This document shows, one piece after another, positions 41,263 to 49,570 of a stretch of 64,000 nt of DNA (within the stretch, counting starts at the first letter, position 1; each line of letters opens with the position of its first letter). Origin of the DNA: Phytomonospora endophytica (GTDB lineage: Bacteria; Actinomycetota; Actinomycetes; Mycobacteriales; Micromonosporaceae). The stretch is from the NCBI RefSeq assembly GCF_014202425.1, contig NZ_JACHGT010000004.1:324307-388306 (forward strand), given 5' to 3'. The notes below the pieces were generated by a model. That model was not told the DNA's origin and searched no databases. It worked only from the letters and a program-made list of their open reading frames with translations. A program made the position numbers and the translations under genes.

Positions 41263-41631
41263 CTAATCCGGCAGTGTCGTCCCGGAGTGCTCCAGCAGCG
41301 GCCAGACCTCGACGCCGTTGCCGCCCGCGGTCGGGTAACCCGCGGCCAGCTCCAGGGCACGTTCGAGGCTGTCACAGTCCACCACGAAATAGGAACCGAG
41401 GTGCTCGCCGCCCCCGAGGTAGGGGCCCATGGTGACGACCCGGACGCCGTCGCGGACGCGGACGACACGGACGAGCCCCGAGTCGGCCATGCCCTCGGCG
41501 CTGATGAGCTCGCCGGACTCGCGCAGGTCTCGCTGGAAGGCCGCGTCGGCGGCGATGAGGGCCGCGAAGGACTCCTCGGTGAACGAACCCCACAACGCGT
41601 CGTTGCCGTAGATGGAGATCTTGAAACGCAT
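41263..41631 (-). CDS. YCII-related (DGPF-type) protein
   Basis: A 122-residue alpha/beta-barrel-dimer protein. The family's motif region is DGVRVVTMGPYLGGGEHLGSYFVVDCDSLERALELAAGYP (in parts), with an N-terminal RFKISIYGNDALWGSF. YCII-related proteins are the usual partners of ECF42 sigma factors and are often also their targets; a catalytic or signal role is unproven. ATG at 41631. It is followed after 9 bp by the sigma gene. Confidence 0.9.
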   Translation of the reverse strand: MRFKISIYGNDALWGSFTEESFAALIAADAAFQRDLRESGELISAEGMADSGLVRVVRVRDGVRVVTMGPYLGGGEHLGSYFVVDCDSLERALELAAGYPTAGGNGVEVWPLLEHSGTTLPD

Positions 41632-41714
41632 GGCCGCTCCCCGGTCGGGCGGCGTCCCCAGTGGACGCCTCTGACCGGAGGTCGGAGCCGTGCGCCGGTT
41701 TTCGACAGCAGCGG

Positions 41715-43559
41715 TCAGGCCGAGGCCAGCGCGCCCATGACCTGTTCCGCCAGGGACGCGACGGCCTTGTCGATGGTGGTGCGTTCGAGGTCGTCGGAGC
41801 TCACGCCGATGAGGTCGATGGACAACACGAGGTTCGCGCTGACCGCGACCATGTTGTAGACGTGGTTGGCGTAGCCGCCGGCCGGGGTCTTCAGGTAGGC
41901 CCACTGGGCCTTCGCGCCGTCGACGTCGACCTTCAGCTCGCCCTGCTCGCCACCGGCGATGCTGACGGTGCTGGAGTGCGTGCCGCCGCCGGAGTACACG
42001 TCGGCCTCGATCAGCAGCTGGAAGGCCTCGGCGGTGGACTTCATCAGGGTGAAGGTGCAGCCGGTGCCGGTCGCGTCGCCGTTCTGCGTCGGGCCCGAGG
42101 CCGTCGGATCGCCGACGACCTCCCCGGCGATGCCGCGGACCGGCTTGAGGTCGGTGTCGCACAGATCGGCCTTGTGGGCGTAGAGGGCGCCGGAACCGTC
42201 CGGTTCGCCACCGCCGTCGTCGCCGGGGTCATCGCTGCTGCTGCCGGTGCCGCCCGGGTCGTCGTCGCCGGTCGCGTTCTCCAGGGCCCAGGAGACGCCC
42301 GCCGCGACGAGCATCAGCGCCACGAGACCGGCGACGAACCGGCCCGTGCGCGGCTTCGGCGGCGGGGACGGCGCCTCCGGCGCCTTCGCGGCGGGCGTGA
42401 AGACGGGTTCGGCCGCGTCGGTGGGCAGTGGGGGAGCGTGCAGCACGATGAGGTCGTCGGAGGGGACGGACGCGGCGATCACGCCGCCGTCATCGGCCTC
42501 GGTCCGGGGGAGGGTCGCCTGGAGCGCGCCTTCGGCCACGACGAGCTCGGGCTGTTCGAGGACGGTCGGGGCGATGCCGGTCGCCTGATGCAGGATCGTG
42601 GCGACCAGCGGCATGCGGGTGGAACCGCCGACGAGGAAGAGCCCGGCGAGCCGCTCGCCGCCGACTCGCGCGACGACCTTCCGGGTGAGCTCGCCGGTGG
42701 CGACCAGGTACTCCCGGGCGGCCTCCCAGAAGGCCTCGCGGCCGACCTGGAGGTCGCGGCCGGTCGTCGGCAGCAGGACGGAGCTGTTCGGCCGGCGCGA
42801 CAGGGCCTCCTTCGCCGCGCGGGCGTCGTCCCACAGGGTCCGGGTGCGCCGCCGCTCCTCGTCGGTGGTGGGCGACAGCAGCCGCGCCCACTCGGCGGGC
42901 TCGACCCCGCCACCGAGGAGGCGCACGAGGACCGCGTCGAGGTCGACGCCGCCGAACTCGGGCATGCCCTCGACGGCCACGACCTCGTAGCCGTCGGGTG
43001 TGCGGCGGACGGCGCTGACGTCGAGCGTGCCGCCGCCGAGGTCGTAGACGACCACGACCTGGCCGTCGGCGACCCGGTGGCCCGCGCCCGTCGCGAAGTA
43101 GGCGGCGGCCGCGACCGGTTCGGGTAGCAGTCTGGGGCGGGGGAGGCCTGCGGCGATGGCGGCCTCGGTCAGGGTGGTCCGGCGCAGCGCGCCCCAGGAC
43201 GCGGGGTAGGTGATGACGACGTCGTCGGGCAGCGTCCCGGCGACCCGTTCGGCCTCGCGCGCCACTTCGCGCAGGGTCGCGGCGATCAGGTCCACCACCG
43301 GGAAGGAACGGTCGCCGAGCAGGACCGAGCCGTCGGTGACGCAGCGCTTCGGGTTGGGCTCGAAGCGGGCGGGGTCGGTGCGCGAGTCGCGTTCGGCGTC
43401 CCGGCCGACGGTGAGACGGCCGTCGGGGGCGGCGTGGACGGCCGAGGACAGCAGCGGCGAGGAGTCGAAGAGCAGCGGCCTGGTGCGGCCGTCGGGCCAG
43501 CGCAGGACGGCGACCGTGTTCGAGGTCCCGTAGTCGATGCCGAGCCTGTATGCGTCCAC
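41715..43559 (-). CDS. Hsp70-like ATPase fused to a membrane anchor and outer domain
   Basis: A 614-residue protein with an unusual layout. Residues 1-350 are an Hsp70/actin-type ATPase: phosphate-1 DYGTSNT (9-15), phosphate-2 DLGGGTLD (173-180), adenosine site GGSTRMPLV (311-319). There is no peptide-binding domain. A Pro-rich linker leads to one membrane helix (about 407-425), an acidic Gly/Ser/Asp spacer, and an outer domain (455-614) with Cys467 and Cys501 likely bridged. It could couple cytosolic ATP binding to a cell-surface event such as wall growth or sensing. Hsp70-like proteins of this kind in actinobacteria are uncharacterised. Confidence 0.85.
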   Translation of the reverse strand: MDAYRLGIDYGTSNTVAVLRWPDGRTRPLLFDSSPLLSSAVHAAPDGRLTVGRDAERDSRTDPARFEPNPKRCVTDGSVLLGDRSFPVVDLIAATLREVAREAERVAGTLPDDVVITYPASWGALRRTTLTEAAIAAGLPRPRLLPEPVAAAAYFATGAGHRVADGQVVVVYDLGGGTLDVSAVRRTPDGYEVVAVEGMPEFGGVDLDAVLVRLLGGGVEPAEWARLLSPTTDEERRRTRTLWDDARAAKEALSRRPNSSVLLPTTGRDLQVGREAFWEAAREYLVATGELTRKVVARVGGERLAGLFLVGGSTRMPLVATILHQATGIAPTVLEQPELVVAEGALQATLPRTEADDGGVIAASVPSDDLIVLHAPPLPTDAAEPVFTPAAKAPEAPSPPPKPRTGRFVAGLVALMLVAAGVSWALENATGDDDPGGTGSSSDDPGDDGGGEPDGSGALYAHKADLCDTDLKPVRGIAGEVVGDPTASGPTQNGDATGTGCTFTLMKSTAEAFQLLIEADVYSGGGTHSSTVSIAGGEQGELKVDVDGAKAQWAYLKTPAGGYANHVYNMVAVSANLVLSIDLIGVSSDDLERTTIDKAVASLAEQVMGALASA

Positions 43560-43729
43560 GACGGGAGTCTAGGGGTGAGCGGCCAGTCGCCGTCCGGATG
43601 CCCACCACGTAAGGCATCCGGAAGATTTCTCCCCGGGGATGTCCAATCCGGCCCGGCGGCTCCGACCTATGGGTGAGAGCGGCCGCACGGAAGCGTTCGC
43701 GCTGGTCGAAAAAATCTTGGACGAGGGAC
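43560..43729. other. Gap between Hsp70-like gene and DoxX promoter
   Basis: No coding sequence seen. It should hold the leftward promoter of the Hsp70-like gene. A short repeat GGATGCC...GGCATCC (43597-43603 and 43614-43620) is complementary and may form a small hairpin or operator. Confidence 0.35.
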
Positions 43730-43757
43730 TTGACTCCTCCGCCGTGAGCGCTATATT
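43730..43757 (+). promoter_or_regulatory. Strong promoter of the DoxX gene
   Basis: TTGACT (43730-43735), a 16-bp spacer and TATATT (43752-43757) make one of the best sigma-70-type promoters in the window, about 62 bp before the DoxX ATG. Confidence 0.75.
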
Positions 43758-43766
43758 CAACTTAGA

Positions 43767-43778
43767 CGTTAATTAACG
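43767..43778. promoter_or_regulatory. Palindromic operator in the DoxX leader
   Basis: CGTTAATTAACG is a perfect 12-bp palindrome placed about 9 bp after the -10. A second, imperfect dyad GTTG-GTTAAA-CAAC follows at 43780-43793. The position predicts repression, but no regulator gene is adjacent. Confidence 0.55.
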
Positions 43779-43819
43779 AGTTGGTTAAACAACCGGCTCA
43801 CAGAGACAAGGACGAAGAG

Positions 43820-44257
43820 ATGACCGCCATCACCACCCGCATCCCCGCCACCTCCACCACCACCGTCGTCCGCACTCGCGGCCGCGCCGCCACGATCGGC
43901 CTGTGGACCCTCCAGGTCCTGGCCGCCGCCCTGTTCGCCTTCTCCTCGCTGCCGAAGCTCTCCGCCGACCAGGCCACCGTCGACTCCGCCGCCGTGCTCG
44001 GTGTCGGCACCTGGTTCTTCGTGGTCATCGGCGCCCTCGAACTCGCCGGCGCGATCGCCCTGTTCATCCCGATCCTGTCCGGGCTGGCCGCCCAGTGCTT
44101 CGTCGCGCTGATGGTCGGCGCCTTCACGACCCAGATGGTCTTCTTCGACGGCTACTTCTGGTTCATGCCGATCGTCGCCCTCGCCCTGGTCGCCCCCGTC
44201 GCCTGGGCCCGCCGCGACCAGACGGTCCGCCTCTACCGGGCGATCCGCCGCCGGTAG
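43820..44257 (+). CDS. DoxX-family membrane protein
   Basis: A 145-residue protein with four helices: LWTLQVLAAALFAFSSLPKLS, WFFVVIGALELAGAIALFIP, LSGLAAQCFVALMVGAFTT and WFMPIVALALVAPVAWARR. The order and the LPKL/ELAGA patterns are those of DoxX/DoxD-like proteins, often linked to redox homeostasis at the membrane. ATG at 43820 follows GACGAAGAG; a GTG at 43781 in the same frame lies inside the likely operator. Strong promoter upstream, terminator downstream: a one-gene unit. Confidence 0.88.
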   Translation: MTAITTRIPATSTTTVVRTRGRAATIGLWTLQVLAAALFAFSSLPKLSADQATVDSAAVLGVGTWFFVVIGALELAGAIALFIPILSGLAAQCFVALMVGAFTTQMVFFDGYFWFMPIVALALVAPVAWARRDQTVRLYRAIRRR

Positions 44258-44281
44258 CGACCCGCATCCCGACCGCACACG

Positions 44282-44311
44282 ACGGCCGCCGCGCGAAGGC
44301 GCGGCGGCCGT
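44282..44311 (+). terminator. Hairpin after the DoxX gene
   Basis: Perfect 13-bp arms (44282-44294 and 44299-44311) with a GAAG loop, 25 bp after the stop. Confidence 0.8.
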
Positions 44312-44328
44312 AAGCGTGCCGTCGGGGC

Positions 44329-44360
44329 TTGCAACCGGTACCCGGGTACGGGGTTAACGT
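44329..44360 (+). promoter_or_regulatory. MerR-type promoter with long spacer and leaderless start
   Basis: TTGCAA (44329-44334) and TAACGT (44355-44360) are 20 bp apart (19 bp if TTAACG is taken), the over-long spacing used by MerR activators. The spacer is built around the perfect palindrome GTACCCGGGTAC (44338-44349). Transcription would start at about 44367-44368, which is the ATG itself, so the message has no leader. Confidence 0.75.
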
Positions 44361-44367
44361 CGATCGC

Positions 44368-44697
44368 ATGAGCCTCGACTGGGTCCCCGACGCGTGCACC
44401 CTCCCGACCGCCGAACGGCCAGCGCGGCTGGCCGAGTTCGACGGACTCTTCGCCGCCCACCTCACCGCCACCGCGCTCGACGCGCCGACCCGCGCCCGGA
44501 TCACCCTGTCGGGCGACACCGGGTTGCCCGCGCGGGTCGGCGAACTGGCCGCGCGCGAGTCGTCGTGCTGCTCCTTCCTCACCTTCACCGTGACCCCGAC
44601 GTCCACCGGCGCCGACCTGGACATCGAGGTCCCCGGCGCGCACTCCGGGGTCCTCGCCGCGCTGGTCGCGCGCGCCGAAGCGGTGATACGGCCGTGA
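44368..44697 (+). CDS. Small Cys-pair protein under MerR control
   Basis: A 109-residue soluble protein of unknown function. It has a conserved-looking block LAARESSCCSFLTFTVTP with adjacent cysteines, and a lone Cys10 in the N-terminal part (PDACTLP). The second half alternates strands and a helix (DLDIEVPGAHSGVLAALVARAEAVI). It heads a two-gene unit: the MerR gene starts at its stop (GTGA). Vicinal thiols next to a Cys-rich MerR suggest binding of a thiophilic metal or metalloid, which is inference. The ATG is at the predicted transcription start. Confidence 0.7.
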   Translation: MSLDWVPDACTLPTAERPARLAEFDGLFAAHLTATALDAPTRARITLSGDTGLPARVGELAARESSCCSFLTFTVTPTSTGADLDIEVPGAHSGVLAALVARAEAVIRP

Positions 44698-45101
44698 ACG
44701 GCGAACTGCGCAGCGGCGAGGTCGCCGAAGCCGCCGGGGTCAACCCGCAGACACTGCGTTACTACGAACGCCGCGGCCTGCTCGCCGAACCGCCCCGCAG
44801 CCTCGGCGGCCACCGCCTGTACCCGCCGGAGAGCGTGACCGTCCTGCGGACCATCAAGGCCGCGCAACGCCTCGGTTTCACCCTCGGCGAGGTCGCCGAA
44901 CTCCTCGACCTGGGCCGCCGCCACGCGCACCGGCCGGGCCTGGCGACCCGGGCCCGGGCCAAACTCGCCGAGGTCGAGTCCCGCATCGCCGACCTCGCCA
45001 CCATCGCGGCGACCCTGCGGACCGCGATCGGCTCCGGCTGCGACGACCTGGCCACATGCGCCGCCGACCCGGCGTGCCCGATCCCGTTCGCGGACCGCTG
45101 A
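44694..45101 (+). CDS. MerR family regulator, metal-sensor-like
   Basis: A 135-residue MerR regulator. The winged helix is LRSGEVAEAAGVNPQTLRYYERRGLL, then RLYPPESVTVLRTIKAAQRLGFTLGEVAELL; the dimer helix is RARAKLAEVESRIADLATIAATL. The metal loop carries Cys116, Cys122 and Cys128 (GSGCDDLATCAADPACPIP), as in mercury and related sensors, but the mercury-type Cys near residue 80 is Arg here. The geometry therefore differs from classic MerR. GTG at 44694 overlaps the previous stop. It should activate its own operon from the long-spacer promoter. Confidence 0.9.
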   Translation: MNGELRSGEVAEAAGVNPQTLRYYERRGLLAEPPRSLGGHRLYPPESVTVLRTIKAAQRLGFTLGEVAELLDLGRRHAHRPGLATRARAKLAEVESRIADLATIAATLRTAIGSGCDDLATCAADPACPIPFADR

Positions 45102-45147
45102 CCGGCCGCGGGGAGCGGTCCCCGGACGCGGGTGGTGCACTGTCCCC

Positions 45148-48100
45148 ATGACGGCGTTGACCACCGGTGCCACCGACATCGTGTCCGGCGGGACGCCCAC
45201 CTGGCGGGTCGGGGACGTCATCGACGACCGCTATCGCGTCGTCCGTGTCCACGAGGACGGCGCCATGGGGCTGGTCTTCGCCGTCCGGCACCTGCTGTGG
45301 GGCATCGACCTGGCCGTCAAGAGCCCCCGACCGGACATGTTCGCGACCGCCGCCGCCCGCGAACGGTTCGTCACCGAGGCCGAGACCTGGGTCTCCCTCG
45401 GCCTGCACCCCAACGTCTGCGCCTGCCACTACGTCCGCGTGTTCGACGGTGTCCCGCGCGTGTTCGCCGAGTACGTTCCCGGCGGCAGCCTGCGGCACTG
45501 GATCGACGACGGACGCCTGTACCGGGGCGGCCCGGCCGAGGCGCTCACCCGCATGCTGGACATCGCGATCCAGGTCGCCTGGGGCCTCGACCACGCCCAC
45601 ACCCGCCACCTGGTCCACCTCGACGTCAAGCCCTCCAACGTCCTCATCGACGCCGACGGCACCGCGAAGGTCACCGACTTCGGCCTCGCGCGGGCCAAGG
45701 CGGCCGCGACCCGCGTCGCCGCCCCCGACGGCCCCTCCCACGTCTCGGTGCTCGTGACCGGTGGCGGCGGCATGACCCGCGCCTACGCGTCCCCGGAGCA
45801 GGCGGAGGGACGGCCGGTCGGCCGGCGCGGCGACGTGTTCAGCTTCGCCGTCTCCGTGCTCGACATGTTCAACGGCGGCGTGACCTGGCGGTCGGGGGCC
45901 GCCGCCGGCGCGGCCCTCCAGGAACTCGTCCACCGGGACGGTCCGCCCGTGCGGATCCCGGCGATGCCCCCGGCCCTGTCGGAGCTGCTCGCCGGCTGTC
46001 TCGCCGCCGACCCCGCGCGACGGCCCGCCTCGATGGCCGATGTCGTCGAACAACTGGCCGCCGTCCACCACGCCGCCACCGGAAGCCCGTACCCGCGCGC
46101 GAAGCCCGTCGCCGCCGACCTGCGCGCCGACGAGTACAACAACCGGGCCCTGTCCCTGCTCGACCTCGGCCGCGCGGCCGACGCCGACGCCGCCTTCGGC
46201 AGGGCGCTCGCCGCCGATCCGCAGCACCTGGCCGCCACCTACAACGCCGGGACCGTCCGCTGGCGGCGCGGCGAGTTCAGCGACGTGGAGCTCATCACCC
46301 GGCTGGAGGCGATGCCCTCCGGCACCTGGCAGGCGTGGTGCCTCCTGGCCCAGACGCACATGGAACGCGGCGACCTCGCCTCCGCGCGCGAACTGCTCGA
46401 CGGTGTCGCGCCGAAGGACCGCCGCGAACCGGAGGTCCGGGCCGCGCGCGAGGCGATCGCGTCGGGACGGGCGCGACAGGTCGGCGCGAGCACGCTGACG
46501 TCGACGGGTTCGGGCTATCTCGCCCGGACCGACGTCTCCGGCGCCTCGCTCCTGCACCGGGACGCGTACGGCAAGCTGTGCCACCGCGACGTCGCGAGCG
46601 GTGCCCGAACGTCGCTGCGGCATCCCGGCCGTGTCGAGACGCTCGACGTCACCCCGGACGGACGTTTCGGCGTGTCGGCCGACGACCGTCTGCGCCTGTG
46701 GGACCTGGGCACCGGGCGCTGCCTGCGCAGCGCCGGTCTCCGCCGGTACCGCCCAGGGGCCGGGTTCTCACGCCGGGTCCGGGTGAGCGCCGACGCGCGG
46801 AAGGTCGTCTACGTCGACGTCGACGGCGTGGCCAGAGTGTGGGAGCCCTTCGGCGGCAGGTGGAAACGCCGGGTACCGCTGCGAGGGGACGCGATCCCGG
46901 CCGTCTCGCACATCGCGGTGAGCGCCGACGGGAGCCGGGCCGTGACGGGCGGCTCCCGCCCCGACGATCCCGAGACCGTTCGCCTGTGGGACCTGGAGAC
47001 CGGCGAGTGCACGGAGACGCTGCGGCACTCCTACGTCAGGTACCTGTCGTTCACCCCCGACGGCCGGACGGTCGTCATCGGCGGGCTGTCGGGATCCATC
47101 GAACTCTGGAACCCCGGCGACGGGGCGGGCGCGCGCACGTTGTCGAGGACCGGCTGGGACGGGGGCGAGCTCGCGGTCAGCGACGACGGGCGGCTCCTGT
47201 TCGAGGCGGGCGACACGTTCTCCCGGCTGTGGGAACTCGGCACCGGGCGATGCGTGCGCACCTTCGACGGGCCGCGGCGCGGGTACTCGCGCGACGCCAG
47301 GTTCAGCCCGGACGGCCGGTCGGTCCACACCGTCTCCGACATCGCGGGACTGGAGCGCTGGGACCTGGCGAACCCGTACACGGGAGCGCTGCAGTTGTGC
47401 AGGCCGCGACCGCACGCACGGGTGAACCTGCTGTACGCCGAGGCCGAGGGGCTGGTCCTGGAGGCGGAGGCGGCGCTGGCCGCCGGCTCCCACGCCGTCG
47501 CGCTCGGCCTGCTGACGCGGGCGCGGTCGGTCGAAGGGCACGAACGGTCCCCGCGGGTCCTGTCCGTGTGGCGGGAGCTGGAGCGGCACACCGACCGTGT
47601 CGGGGTACGGGCCGCGTGGACGGCGGCGCCCACGGACTTCGGCGACGTCTCCGCGATCTCCCTGTCCGACCACGACGGTCTCGCCCTCCTCGGCGGGCCG
47701 GGCGGGCAGGTCCGGGTATGGGACATCGAGGGCGCCCGTGTCCTGCGAAGCCTCGACGGCGGGGCCCGGACCCACGCGGTGTGCCTCAGCGCCGACGGCC
47801 GGCTCGCCCTGTCCGCGCACGGCGCCGGGACCGTGCGGCTGTGGGACGTCGCGTCCGGTGAGTGCCTGCGCGTCCTTCCCGGCGACCGGAACGACGTGCG
47901 GGAACTGCGGTTCCTGTCCCGTGACAGCGCGCTGGTCGACCAGGAGGACGGCACGGTCCTCGTGTGGGACCTCGTCACCGGCGAGGAACGGCACACGCTC
48001 CGGCAGAGCCACTGGTGGCTGAACGTGTCGGAGGACGGCGTCGACCGCGTGCGTCTCGCCGCCTCCGCCGGACCCGCCCGGGTGGGATCGGTGCGGTCCT

Positions 48101-48525
48101 GGCTGCGGCTGTTCGACACCGGCACCGGGCGATGGATCCGTCTGTGGGACGGGCACGACGACGCGGTGACCTCGGTGAGCGTCAACGGCGACCGGAGCCT
48201 CCTGCTGTCCAGCGCCGCCGACGGGACCGTGCGGATGTGGAGCACCCGGACCGGGCGGCTCATGCGGCGGTTCGCGACCGGGCCGGGCCGGGTGAACGCG
48301 GCCCGGTTCACCGCCGGGTGGTCCTACGCGGTGACGGGTGGCGCCGACGCCGCCGTCCGGGTGTGGAACATCTGGACCGGTGCGTGCGTGCACGTCCTGG
48401 AGGGGCACCGGACCGAGGTCCTCGACGTGCGCTCCACATCCGACGGGCGGTACGTGCTGTCCCACTCCCGCGATCACACCGCACGACTGTGGGAACTCGA
48501 CTGGGAACTCGCCGTGCCGGAGTGA
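45148..48525 (+). CDS. Serine/threonine kinase with TPR-like and WD40 domains
   Basis: A 1125-residue cytosolic protein. Kinase domain about 20-320: loop HEDGAMG (35-41, poorer in glycine than usual), Lys58 (AVKSP), catalytic loop HLDVKPSN (157-164) with Asp159 and DFGLA (177-181), and ASPEQ activation segment. A helical TPR-like stretch covers about 325-480. Two WD40 arrays follow: about 480-770 and 840-1125, with repeated VRLWDLETGE, VRLWDVASGE and TVRMWSTRTG units, separated by a helical insert near 775-840. No membrane helix, unlike PknB-type kinases. It would phosphorylate partners gathered on the propellers; targets unknown. Confidence 0.93.
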   Translation: MTALTTGATDIVSGGTPTWRVGDVIDDRYRVVRVHEDGAMGLVFAVRHLLWGIDLAVKSPRPDMFATAAARERFVTEAETWVSLGLHPNVCACHYVRVFDGVPRVFAEYVPGGSLRHWIDDGRLYRGGPAEALTRMLDIAIQVAWGLDHAHTRHLVHLDVKPSNVLIDADGTAKVTDFGLARAKAAATRVAAPDGPSHVSVLVTGGGGMTRAYASPEQAEGRPVGRRGDVFSFAVSVLDMFNGGVTWRSGAAAGAALQELVHRDGPPVRIPAMPPALSELLAGCLAADPARRPASMADVVEQLAAVHHAATGSPYPRAKPVAADLRADEYNNRALSLLDLGRAADADAAFGRALAADPQHLAATYNAGTVRWRRGEFSDVELITRLEAMPSGTWQAWCLLAQTHMERGDLASARELLDGVAPKDRREPEVRAAREAIASGRARQVGASTLTSTGSGYLARTDVSGASLLHRDAYGKLCHRDVASGARTSLRHPGRVETLDVTPDGRFGVSADDRLRLWDLGTGRCLRSAGLRRYRPGAGFSRRVRVSADARKVVYVDVDGVARVWEPFGGRWKRRVPLRGDAIPAVSHIAVSADGSRAVTGGSRPDDPETVRLWDLETGECTETLRHSYVRYLSFTPDGRTVVIGGLSGSIELWNPGDGAGARTLSRTGWDGGELAVSDDGRLLFEAGDTFSRLWELGTGRCVRTFDGPRRGYSRDARFSPDGRSVHTVSDIAGLERWDLANPYTGALQLCRPRPHARVNLLYAEAEGLVLEAEAALAAGSHAVALGLLTRARSVEGHERSPRVLSVWRELERHTDRVGVRAAWTAAPTDFGDVSAISLSDHDGLALLGGPGGQVRVWDIEGARVLRSLDGGARTHAVCLSADGRLALSAHGAGTVRLWDVASGECLRVLPGDRNDVRELRFLSRDSALVDQEDGTVLVWDLVTGEERHTLRQSHWWLNVSEDGVDRVRLAASAGPARVGSVRSWLRLFDTGTGRWIRLWDGHDDAVTSVSVNGDRSLLLSSAADGTVRMWSTRTGRLMRRFATGPGRVNAARFTAGWSYAVTGGADAAVRVWNIWTGACVHVLEGHRTEVLDVRSTSDGRYVLSHSRDHTARLWELDWELAVPE

Positions 48526-48571
48526 CGGGGCCCGGCCCCGGCGTCGCCGCCGTGACCGGGCCGTCGGCCGT

Positions 48572-49570
48572 CTAGCCGTTCGACGGGCGGTACGTCTCCG
48601 GCTCCAGCGTCATGCCCGGGGCGCCCGACAGGCGGTCCACGGCCCGCACGAACTTGCGTCCCATGCGGGCGCGCGCGGCGATGAGCGGGTGGTTGCCGCT
48701 GTAGTCGTCGAGGTGCTCGGGGTGGTCGGCGTAGATCGAGTACGTGACGACCGGCGCGCCGGCGGCGTCGTAGATGACCCCGGCCTCACACCGGCCGGTG
48801 TCCATCCAGCCGGCCTTGGTCGCGATGCGGCCGCGCTCGGTCGTCGACAGCTTCGAGCGGATGCCCTCGGTGAAGGCGTTCGGCGAGCGCATGATCTTCA
48901 CGAGGTACTCCGTCGACGCCGCCGACAGCAGCTGCCCGCGCACGAGCTTCTGCCACAGGTCGTGCATCTCGCGCGCGGAGGTCCAGCCGAGGTACCAGCG
49001 CCGCGAGCCGGGGATGACCTCGACCTGCGTGTTGGGCAGGCCGAGACCCTTCATGTAGGCGTTGATCTCGGCGGCGGTCACGATCTGCGAGCAGAGCCGC
49101 GAGGAGCTGTCCTCGGAGATGCTGAGCAGCAGCGAGATCGCGTGCCCGAGGCTGATCCGGCTGGGGTAGGCGCCGTCGAAGGGGATGACGCCGTCGCCGT
49201 CCCAGACGATGAACGGGTCGACGACGTCGACCTCGGTGTGCAGGCTGGCGGTGCCCTTGTCGACGCGGTCGAGGACGGTGGCGGCGACCGGGAACTTGTT
49301 GGTGCTCCACGCGTCGGCGACCTTCGCCGACTCGTCGTCGACGGCGGTGATCAGCGTCCCGTCGGGCTTGGCGACGGTGATGTACGCCTGCCAGGTCCCG
49401 CCGGCGGCGGCGCTCTCTCGCCGGTAGGTCTCGGCGATGTGCTGGGCGGCGCGCTCGGGCGTCGTCGGCGTGGACTCCTCCGCGGCGGAGGCCGCGGCGG
49501 GGCCGGCGATGCCGGCGACCGTTCCGGCGCCGATGGCGGTGAGGACCGTGCGTCGCTTCATGGAAGCCAT
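48572..49570 (-). CDS. Exported class A beta-lactamase-fold serine hydrolase
   Basis: A 332-residue protein with a Tat signal (MKRRTVLTAIGAG, cleavage near AAASAAEE about 26-31). The penicillin-binding fold is clear: S-x-x-K at Ser89-Lys92 (DAWSTNKFP), the second motif Ser152-Glu-Asp (ISEDSSSR, instead of SDN), and Lys252-Ala-Gly (ATKAGWMD, instead of KTG). Two motif changes make strong beta-lactam hydrolysis uncertain; a DD-peptidase-like or other esterase role is possible. ATG at 49570 with GGAG 10 bases before; an in-frame ATG at 49561 starts right at the Tat motif. Confidence 0.88.
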   Translation of the reverse strand: MASMKRRTVLTAIGAGTVAGIAGPAAASAAEESTPTTPERAAQHIAETYRRESAAAGGTWQAYITVAKPDGTLITAVDDESAKVADAWSTNKFPVAATVLDRVDKGTASLHTEVDVVDPFIVWDGDGVIPFDGAYPSRISLGHAISLLLSISEDSSSRLCSQIVTAAEINAYMKGLGLPNTQVEVIPGSRRWYLGWTSAREMHDLWQKLVRGQLLSAASTEYLVKIMRSPNAFTEGIRSKLSTTERGRIATKAGWMDTGRCEAGVIYDAAGAPVVTYSIYADHPEHLDDYSGNHPLIAARARMGRKFVRAVDRLSGAPGMTLEPETYRPSNG

